In this document: one piece after another, positions 7,129 through 12,290 of the stretch
How positions within the stretch are numbered: position 1 is the stretch's first letter
Layout: each line of letters starts with the position of its first letter
Origin: Betaproteobacteria bacterium
GTDB taxonomy: Bacteria; Pseudomonadota; Gammaproteobacteria; Burkholderiales; Eutrophovitaceae
Direction: 5' to 3'
DNA length: 12,290 nt
NCBI GenBank assembly: GCA_009886305.1
Contig: QXZO01000101.1
Location: 1-12,290, forward strand
Translations under genes and position numbers: made by a program
Notes under the pieces: generated by a model
The model's input: the letters and a program-made list of their open reading frames with translations, nothing else
The model's database searches: none
What the model was told of the DNA's origin: nothing

Positions 7129-7263
7129 TGATGGTCATCACGTTTTTTAGAAACGCGTTATTTTAAACGGGTACGTGAAGTAACAGGTAGCACTAACTTT
7201 AAAGGTACTAAGTCAGTTAAAATCAATTGTAGATTTGAAGGTTATAAGAACAGGACTTAATCA
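7129..7263. promoter_or_regulatory. Divergent intergenic region between dacA-like gene and argB
   Basis: A 135-base A+T-rich gap between two outward-facing transcription units, so it should hold promoters for both the leftward dacA-like/lip operon and rightward argB. On the plus strand TATAAG (7243-7248) resembles a -10 box but no good -35 box lies 16-18 bases before it, and it is very close to the start. On the minus strand TAAAAT (7165-7160) is a possible -10. A small inverted repeat CGTTT/AAACG (7141-7155) is present. AGGA (7252-7255) is the probable argB ribosome site. The promoter claims are weak. Confidence 0.35.
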
Positions 7264-8142
7264 ATGTCGTTAAATAATGAAGAAGCACACAAGAAGGCGC
7301 AAATATTGGCAGAGGCTTTGCCCTATATTAAGCGTTTTCATGGGAAAACTATCGTTATTAAATATGGCGGTAATGCGATGGTCGATGAGGATTTAAAGCA
7401 ATCTTTTGCACGTGACGTGGTGTTATTAAAGCTTGTTGGTATGCATCCGGTTATTGTTCACGGTGGAGGCCCACAAATAAATGACATGTTAGGCCGACTA
7501 GGGAAGGACGGCACCTTCGTTCAGGGTATGAGAGTGACCGATAAGGAGACTATGGATGTAGTCGAGATGGTGCTCGGTGCTCATGTTAATAAGGATATCG
7601 TTAGTCTGATCAATAAGGCAGGTGGATCAGCCGTGGGTTTGACGGGGCGAGACGGTGGATTATTACGGGCTAAAAAGTTGCATATTCAATCTGACGGGAA
7701 GTCGTTGGATTTAGGTCAAGTCGGAGAGGTTGAGTCCGTAGACCCTGGCGTTATTTCAACCCTGGAAATGCAGGGTTTCATCCCTGTTGTAGCACCAATT
7801 GGCTATGGCGAGGAGGGCGAGGCATATAACATCAACGCAGATCTTGTTGCGGGGAAACTCGCGACAGTACTTAATGCGGAGAAGTTGATTTTGATGACAA
7901 ACACAGCTGGTATTCTCGATAAAGATGAACAACTGTTAACCGGAGTTACTCCTGGAGATATCGATTGCCTCATTGAGGATGGGACTGTTTTTGGTGGCAT
8001 GTTGCCTAAAATCACATCTGCGCTAGATGCCGCGCGAAGCGGAGTCAATAGCGTCCACATCATTGACGGCCGTGTGAAAAACGCGGTGTTATTAGAAGTG
8101 CTTACCGACCAAGGTGTTGGGACGTTGATCCGTAGTCGTTAA
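7264..8142 (+). CDS. argB: Acetylglutamate kinase ArgB
   Basis: A 292-residue amino acid kinase that phosphorylates N-acetyl-L-glutamate with ATP, the second step of arginine synthesis, in the cytosol. Motifs are VIKYGGNAM at 31-39 (phosphate-binding Lys33), VIVHGGGPQIN at 63-73, VVAPIGYGEEGEAYNINADLVA at about 175-196 (substrate and nucleotide site), MTNTAGILDKD at 211-221 and GGMLPK at 244-249 with the conserved Lys249. The roughly 25 residues before the first strand (AQILAEALPYIKRFHGKT) form the N-terminal helix found in hexameric, arginine-inhibited kinases and missing from the 258-residue E. coli form. Feedback control by arginine is therefore likely. The HAD gene begins one base after the stop. 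Confidence 0.98.
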   Translation: MSLNNEEAHKKAQILAEALPYIKRFHGKTIVIKYGGNAMVDEDLKQSFARDVVLLKLVGMHPVIVHGGGPQINDMLGRLGKDGTFVQGMRVTDKETMDVVEMVLGAHVNKDIVSLINKAGGSAVGLTGRDGGLLRAKKLHIQSDGKSLDLGQVGEVESVDPGVISTLEMQGFIPVVAPIGYGEEGEAYNINADLVAGKLATVLNAEKLILMTNTAGILDKDEQLLTGVTPGDIDCLIEDGTVFGGMLPKITSALDAARSGVNSVHIIDGRVKNAVLLEVLTDQGVGTLIRSR

Positions 8143-8143
8143 C

Positions 8144-8800
8144 GTGAGGTTTTTGGCTGACGCTTGTTATGCGATACAACAATCAAAAATAAAGCCAGCG
8201 GCATGGATCTTCGATTTTGATAACACTTTGTTTGAATCGGGAAGAGAAATTTTTCCGCTTATTAACGAAAAAATGACTCAGTATATCGAGCAAAACTTAT
8301 TTGTTGATCGAGCTGAGGCCAATCGGCTTCGTAAACAATATTGGGATCAGTATGGGGCGACAATGACAGGGCTCGTTAGGCATCACGGCGTAGATGCAGA
8401 GCATTTTTTAAAGGTGACGCATGATATTGGAGAATTAAGCGGCTTTATTTACCGATCTTCAAGACTCAGGCACCTACTAAGAGATATTTCGGGCAAAAAA
8501 ATCATATTCTCCAATTCTCCTGCGGCATACCTTAAAGAGATGCTAAAACTTTTAGGGATTGGACGTTATATGACGGACGCATTTTCTATAGAGTCCACTG
8601 ATATGAATCCCAAGCCGTCCGCCATTGGTTTTCGTAAGCTGCTGAAGACGCACAGGCTAAAAGCTTCCCAATGCGTTATGGTTGAAGACTCGCTAGTTAA
8701 TCTTGTAACAGCAAAAAGATTGGGAATGAAGACGGTTTGGGTGACACGTGACTTAAAACGATTGGGTTGGCTAGACGCTCGCGTGAGCCATTTATACTGA
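8144..8800 (+). CDS. HAD-family hydrolase, pyrimidine 5'-nucleotidase-like
   Basis: A 218-residue cytosolic HAD phosphatase. All four motifs are visible: motif I WIFDFDNTLF at 21-30 with D24 as nucleophile and D26 as acid/base, motif II FSNSP at 122-126, motif III Lys157 in NPKPS, and motif IV VEDS at 180-183. The helical cap between about 30 and 105 fits the SDT1/pyrimidine 5'-nucleotidase group, whose members remove phosphate from UMP and CMP, but substrate is hard to predict in this superfamily. Translation starts at GTG 8144, one base after the argB stop, so the two are co-transcribed and probably coupled. The pairing with argB and slmA is common in betaproteobacteria and need not mean a role in arginine synthesis. 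Confidence 0.88.
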   Translation: MRFLADACYAIQQSKIKPAAWIFDFDNTLFESGREIFPLINEKMTQYIEQNLFVDRAEANRLRKQYWDQYGATMTGLVRHHGVDAEHFLKVTHDIGELSGFIYRSSRLRHLLRDISGKKIIFSNSPAAYLKEMLKLLGIGRYMTDAFSIESTDMNPKPSAIGFRKLLKTHRLKASQCVMVEDSLVNLVTAKRLGMKTVWVTRDLKRLGWLDARVSHLY

Positions 8801-8918
8801 TGTTCCATGAGTCTAAAATAATTTTGAATTTGGAGAAATCGCGTCTGGTGCGTATTGTTGGTATATTGCTGTTTCGAGTCAATTAAAAAAATCAGTTAAT
8901 AGATTATTTCTCTTATCA
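8801..8918. other. Intergenic region upstream of slmA
   Basis: A 118-base gap between the HAD gene and slmA on the same strand. It is A+T-rich toward its right end (8881-8910). I see no clear promoter boxes, terminator hairpin or ribosome site, and the slmA ATG at 8919 is preceded by a pyrimidine-rich stretch (8907-8916). The slmA frame stays open leftward into this gap without a convincing start codon or protein-like composition, so I do not extend the gene. Confidence 0.4.
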
Positions 8919-9497
8919 ATGCCCAGAGTCGCCGACAGAAAACTGCAAATACTCCAGCAATTAGCGCAAATGCTAGAGGATCCTAATTGTAAAAAAGTTA
9001 CTACAGCATTGTTGGCATCGAGACTTGACGTTTCTGAGGCTGCTTTATATCGACATTTTGCAAGCAAGGCTCAGATGTATGAGGGACTAATCGAATTTAT
9101 TGAACAAACAATTTTTGGCCTGATCAATAAAATATCCGAATCTGAAGAAAGTGGACTGAAGCAAGTGTCTGCTATGGTTAATGTGCTATTGAGCTTCGCT
9201 AAAAAAAACCCTGGTATGACAAGAGTGCTAATTGGCGATGCTCTTGTCCATGAGAATGATCGATTGCAGGACAGGATTAACCGTTTGCACGACAGGTTGG
9301 AGTCCTCCATGCGGCAGTCATTGAGATTCGCTATTAATCAAGGTGAAATGAATTCGGCGCTAGAAATTGAGCCGAAAGGTAACCAGCTAATGGCCTACGT
9401 AATTGGTCGTTGGCATCAGTTTGCCAAGAGTCGGTACACCAAGGACCCCACTACTTACAGTGAAGTTCAAATGAGGATGTTGTTATCTGATGTTTGA
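8919..9497 (+). CDS. slmA: Nucleoid occlusion factor SlmA (TetR fold)
   Basis: A 192-residue DNA-binding protein close to the 198 residues of E. coli SlmA. The N-terminal helix-turn-helix (about 10-55) ends in SEAALYRHFASKAQMYEGLIEFIEQTI, which is nearly the same as in SlmA. The C-terminal part keeps KNPGMTRVLIGDALVHENDRLQDRINRL, the region of dimer and FtsZ-binding helices. SlmA binds specific chromosomal sites and blocks FtsZ ring formation over the nucleoid. The annotation as SlmA and not a generic TetR regulator rests on these two segments. It is transcribed after argB and the HAD gene and ends 24 bases from the convergent moeB end. The ATG has no visible Shine-Dalgarno sequence. Confidence 0.93.
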   Translation: MPRVADRKLQILQQLAQMLEDPNCKKVTTALLASRLDVSEAALYRHFASKAQMYEGLIEFIEQTIFGLINKISESEESGLKQVSAMVNVLLSFAKKNPGMTRVLIGDALVHENDRLQDRINRLHDRLESSMRQSLRFAINQGEMNSALEIEPKGNQLMAYVIGRWHQFAKSRYTKDPTTYSEVQMRMLLSDV

Positions 9498-9521
9498 GCG
9501 AGATAAGCCGTAAAATTTGTC

Positions 9522-10277
9522 CTACTGAGGGACGCCGCTGCAGACTGAGCACTTAGGGTCTTTGTTTAGTTTAATTGAACGCCACTCCATTTCCAGTGCA
9601 TCAAAGAGCATAAGCTTTCCTACTGCAGGACGACCAATATTACCTATTATTTTGAGCGCTTCTGAGGCTTGTGCCGTTCCTATAATTCCCACTAACGGCG
9701 CGAAAACCCCCATGACCGCACATCGTGTCTCCTCGAACTCGTTTTCTTCTGGAAACAAACATTGGTAGCAGGGGCTTTCAGGATCGCTGGAATCAAACAC
9801 AGCTAGTTGCCCGTCAAATTTTATGGCTGCACCTGATACAAGGGGCTTCTTAAATTCAAAACATGCCTTATTGACCCCATGACGCGTTTCAAAATTATCA
9901 GAACAATCTAGAACAACCGATGATTCAGATACTAATTTATTGAGCATCGGACCTTTGGCCCATTCTTTAACCACTTTGGTTTGAACATCGGGGTTAATCG
10001 CCTTAATGGACCGCTGTGCCGATTCCACTTTTGGTGATCCAATAGAGTCGGTTGTATGAATAATTTGACGTTGCAAGTTAGTCAGATCGACTGTATCTTC
10101 ATCACAAATCGTGATTGATCCAACGCCACTAGCTGCTAGAAAAAGAGCAGCTGGAGACCCTAAGCCTCCAGCCCCTATCACTAGAACATCACTTTTTTGG
10201 ATCGATTCTTGTCCCTCGATGCCAATTTCCGGTAATAGAATATGGCGACTATATCTAAGCAGTTGATCGTCGTTCAT
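9522..10277 (-). CDS. moeB: MoeB/ThiF/HesA-type E1-like adenylyltransferase
   Basis: A 251-residue cytosolic enzyme that activates the C-terminal Gly-Gly of a ubiquitin-like sulfur carrier (MoaD for molybdopterin, ThiS for thiamin, or similar) by adenylation. Seen are GAGGLGSPAA at 35-44 (nucleotide fold), CDEDTVDLTNLQRQ at 58-71, SDN at 126-128, ETRCAVMGVFAPLVGIIG at 183-200 with a conserved Cys186, and two zinc CxxC pairs, C170/C173 and C243/C246. There is no C-terminal rhodanese domain, so it is the short bacterial form. Sequence alone does not say whether MoaD, ThiS or another carrier is the partner, and no carrier gene is in the window. It follows ctpA with an 80-base gap. Confidence 0.9.
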   Translation of the reverse strand: MNDDQLLRYSRHILLPEIGIEGQESIQKSDVLVIGAGGLGSPAALFLAASGVGSITICDEDTVDLTNLQRQIIHTTDSIGSPKVESAQRSIKAINPDVQTKVVKEWAKGPMLNKLVSESSVVLDCSDNFETRHGVNKACFEFKKPLVSGAAIKFDGQLAVFDSSDPESPCYQCLFPEENEFEETRCAVMGVFAPLVGIIGTAQASEALKIIGNIGRPAVGKLMLFDALEMEWRSIKLNKDPKCSVCSGVPQ

Positions 10278-10308
10278 ATCACCGCGTTTCCTGCTCTCAT
10301 CTAATCCG

Positions 10309-10337
10309 TCTATCTTAGATTTATTAAGTAAGATAGA
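10309..10337. repeat. Perfect 9-bp inverted repeat between ctpA and moeB
   Basis: TCTATCTTA (10309-10317) and TAAGATAGA (10329-10337) are exact reverse complements separated by 11 bases. The stem is A+T-rich and there is no following T-run on either strand, so it is a poor intrinsic terminator. It lies 21 bases after the ctpA stop in the leftward direction, where it could slow decay of the ctpA message or act as a protein site. Chance occurrence is possible. Confidence 0.45.
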
Positions 10338-10357
10338 GAGGTCTTAAGGTTTAACAA

Positions 10358-11719
10358 TTAGCGACTTGATAAGATCTGCAATCCCTTCAATAGATTTAAC
10401 GCTTGACCCAATTGATAATCTGCAGTTTCATCCGCTGATGGATTTGTTTCAGCGGCTTCCGGATCTTCTTGTGATGCACCATTTCCGCCACCACCTTGTG
10501 GATTATCTAGTCTATTTTTTAAATCAGCCTCCTTGCGCATCAACGGAGAGGTTTCTTTTTTTGCTATCGTAGCGTCTTCAACGATAATGTCTGGGGTGAT
10601 TCCTTTAGCTTGAATCGATTGGCCACTAGGCGTGAAATAGCGAGCGGTTGTTAGTTTGATTGCCGTACCATTCCCAAGAGGCAGAATGGTCTGCACGGAT
10701 CCTTTACCGAAAGTTTGAGTACCCATAATCACTGCACGCCTGTGATCCTGCAAGGCCCCGGCTACAATTTCAGATGCAGAAGCGGAACCACCGTTAACTA
10801 GAACGACCATTGGGACTGTTTTTGCCGCCTCTGGCACATTTGCTAAGTAATCACCTTTTGGTCCTCGAGCGTAGAATTCAGGACGCGCGTACATCCGCAT
10901 TCTGGCATCACTGGTTCTCCCCTCGGTGTACACGACAAGCTTGTCCTTCTGAAGGAAAGCGGCGGAAACCCCAATGGATGCTGTCAGTAAACCACCCGGA
11001 TCGTTTCTTAAATCTAAGACCATACCCTTCATTGGTCCTTCGTTCTCAGCGAAAAGCTTCTCAATTGCTTGACCCAGTTTTTCGCCGGTATGCTCTTGAA
11101 ATTGCGTAACTCTGAAGTATGCATAGTCGTTTTCGAGCATCCGATATTTCACGCTTTGAATTTGAATGATGTCTCGGGTAACTGTAATGGTTTGTGGCTG
11201 CGGCTCGCCTTTCCGGACAATCGTTAATATTATGTCTGTGCCTGGCTTGCCTCGCATGAGCTTGACGGCATCGTTGAGCGTCATCCCTTTCACATTGGAT
11301 TCATCGAGCTTGATAATTAAGTCACCAGACTTCAGTCCTGCATTCCACGCTGGTGTATCTTCGATTGGCGCTACAACTTTGACAAAACCGTCTTCCATGC
11401 TGACTTCGATGCCTAGTCCGCCAAACTCTCCCTGTGTACCCACCTTCATCTCAGTGAAGGCTTCTTCGTTTAAGTAGGCTGAATGGGGATCCAAACCTGA
11501 GAGCATACCGTTTATCGCTTCTTCAATGAGTTCCTTGTCGTCTACCGCTTCAACGTAATCATTCTTGACTCTACCGTAAACTTCAGTAAACGACCTTAAT
11601 TCATCAATCGGCAGGGGTGCAGCGCTGCGATCTGCGATAGCAGATAATTGAAGACTAATTAAAATTCCGCCAACGAGCCCGAGCGATACCAATCCTACTT
11701 TGCTTAACCTACTTCTCAT
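10358..11719 (-). CDS. ctpA: C-terminal processing peptidase CtpA (S41 family, PDZ domain)
   Basis: A 453-residue secreted serine protease that trims or degrades periplasmic proteins, including cell-wall hydrolases in relatives. An N-terminal hydrophobic stretch (8-28) is a signal peptide or anchor. A PDZ domain spans about 92-182 (GLGIEV, DTPAWNAGLKSGDLIIKLD). The S41 core follows with DLRNDPGG at 236-243, VNGGSASASEIVAGALQDH at 308-326 with catalytic Ser314, and GTQTFGKGS at 333-341 with catalytic Lys339, at the family's 25-residue spacing. The tail (405-435) is low-complexity, rich in Gly, Asn, Glu and Ala. The ATG is preceded by a G-run that can serve as ribosome site. It lies between envC upstream and moeB downstream on the same strand; the link to EnvC fits a role in envelope remodelling. 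Confidence 0.95.
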   Translation of the reverse strand: MRSRLSKVGLVSLGLVGGILISLQLSAIADRSAAPLPIDELRSFTEVYGRVKNDYVEAVDDKELIEEAINGMLSGLDPHSAYLNEEAFTEMKVGTQGEFGGLGIEVSMEDGFVKVVAPIEDTPAWNAGLKSGDLIIKLDESNVKGMTLNDAVKLMRGKPGTDIILTIVRKGEPQPQTITVTRDIIQIQSVKYRMLENDYAYFRVTQFQEHTGEKLGQAIEKLFAENEGPMKGMVLDLRNDPGGLLTASIGVSAAFLQKDKLVVYTEGRTSDARMRMYARPEFYARGPKGDYLANVPEAAKTVPMVVLVNGGSASASEIVAGALQDHRRAVIMGTQTFGKGSVQTILPLGNGTAIKLTTARYFTPSGQSIQAKGITPDIIVEDATIAKKETSPLMRKEADLKNRLDNPQGGGGNGASQEDPEAAETNPSADETADYQLGQALNLLKGLQILSSR

Positions 11720-11788
11720 ATAGAACCCCCTATTATTCTTGTCGCATTTGCCTTCGGCGAACGTTTCCCTAAAGCCTGTCGCTGATTT

Positions 11789-12290
11789 CTAATTAGTAAT
11801 GGTAACCCATTCCATTGGATTGAGAGGTTTGCTGTTCCGCCTAACCTCAAAATAAACGCCAGATTCCTTATGACCCCCACTGTTGCCAACAGTTCCCAGC
11901 TGGTCGCCGGCTTTTAGTTGATCACCCTCACTTACCCATATTGACTCATTGTTCCCGTATAAAGTGTAAAAACCCTTTCCGTGGTCAACAATGACTAAAT
12001 TGCCAAATCCGCGTAGCCAGTCTGAATAAACTACTGCACCGCCGGCGATTGATTTCACGCTGTTACCTTGTTTTGATGAGATAAAAATTCCTTCCCAGGT
12101 TACTTCGCTGTCAGTTCGCTTTGTACCAAATCTCCCAGTAACAGTCCCCAGCACCGGTAATCTGAGTTTACCTTTAAGCGTTCCGAAGGACTTTCCCTCG
12201 ACGCTGCTATCAGGCAACTTATTGTTTTTAATGTTTTCTTCTTTTATTTTTTGCAGTTTTGCAAATAAGTTTGTTAACCGTTTTTTGTTT
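11789..12290 (-). CDS. envC: EnvC-type murein hydrolase activator, C-terminal part (cut by window edge)
   Basis: The frame is open from the right edge to the stop at 11789-11791, giving about 166 residues; the true start lies beyond the window. The first 24 residues (KKRLTNLFAKLQKIKEEN and following) continue the coiled coil and linker typical of EnvC, so the in-frame TTG at 12217 is not the start. The rest is a LytM/M23 fold: PVLGTVTGRFG, then WEGIFISS, FGNLVIVDHG and SGVYFEVRR. Zinc ligands of active M23 peptidases are absent: the first His/Asp motif is WEGIF and the usual HxH is VYF. That is normal for EnvC, which does not cut peptidoglycan itself but activates amidases at the septum. ctpA starts 69 bases downstream, so co-transcription is likely. 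Confidence 0.9.
   Translation of the reverse strand, partial: NKKRLTNLFAKLQKIKEENIKNNKLPDSSVEGKSFGTLKGKLRLPVLGTVTGRFGTKRTDSEVTWEGIFISSKQGNSVKSIAGGAVVYSDWLRGFGNLVIVDHGKGFYTLYGNNESIWVSEGDQLKAGDQLGTVGNSGGHKESGVYFEVRRNSKPLNPMEWVTITN

Noticed and set aside
7803..8063. Leftward frame inside argB
   Set aside because: It is a complementary-strand shadow of a well-conserved gene and has no recognisable domain.
10309..10337. Intrinsic terminator for ctpA
   Set aside because: The stem is A+T-rich and is not followed by a T-run in the direction of transcription.
12215..12217. TTG as start of a short, 142-residue M23 protein
   Set aside because: The frame stays open upstream to the window edge and encodes a coiled-coil-like stretch typical of EnvC, so this is an internal leucine.

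Overview
The window looks like chromosomal DNA of a proteobacterium with modest G+C content, most likely a betaproteobacterium. This placement rests on gene order remembered from that group: argB followed by a pyrimidine-5'-nucleotidase-like HAD gene and slmA, envC-ctpA-moeB, and a dacA-like gene with ybeD-lipB-lipA. I see no tRNA, rRNA, CRISPR array, insertion sequence or phage gene.

Left part (1-4073): surface-glycan genes. A GT17-type glycosyltransferase gene is cut by the left edge and reads leftward from a GTG at 460. Diverging from it are four rightward glycosyltransferase genes: three GT2 enzymes joined by 4-base stop/start overlaps, then a GT9 heptosyltransferase-type enzyme. Together they resemble an LPS core or outer-core assembly cluster. 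The GT2 gene starting at 1364 is WaaE/KdtX-like, the next has a C-terminal galactosyltransferase-type segment, and the GT9 gene carries the usual sugar-nucleotide-binding DTxxxH region.

Middle part (4066-7128, all leftward): in transcription order, a DacA/PBP5-like protein, a DUF493 (YbeD-type) protein, LipB and LipA. LipB moves octanoyl groups from acyl carrier protein onto lipoyl domains and LipA inserts the sulfurs. The DacA-like protein is an intact exported protein with the SxxK motif, but its SxN and KTG motifs are replaced. It is therefore probably not a working carboxypeptidase, and this is the most unusual thing in the window.

Right-middle part (7264-9497, rightward): argB (an N-acetylglutamate kinase with the N-terminal extension of arginine-inhibited forms), a HAD phosphatase one base downstream, and slmA (a nucleoid-occlusion regulator of the TetR fold).

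Right part (9522-12290, leftward): in transcription order, the 3' part of envC (cut by the right edge), ctpA (a secreted PDZ-serine protease) and moeB/thiF (an E1-like adenylyltransferase). EnvC, CtpA, SlmA and the DacA-like protein all point to envelope remodelling and division.

Non-ATG starts are common here: GTG for the GT17 gene, lipB and the HAD gene, and TTG for the third GT2 gene and the GT9 gene. Genes are tightly packed, with no gene-free stretch over 140 bases. I found no convincing new multi-gene system. The best leads are the motif-less DacA homologue and the GT17 enzyme next to an LPS cluster.
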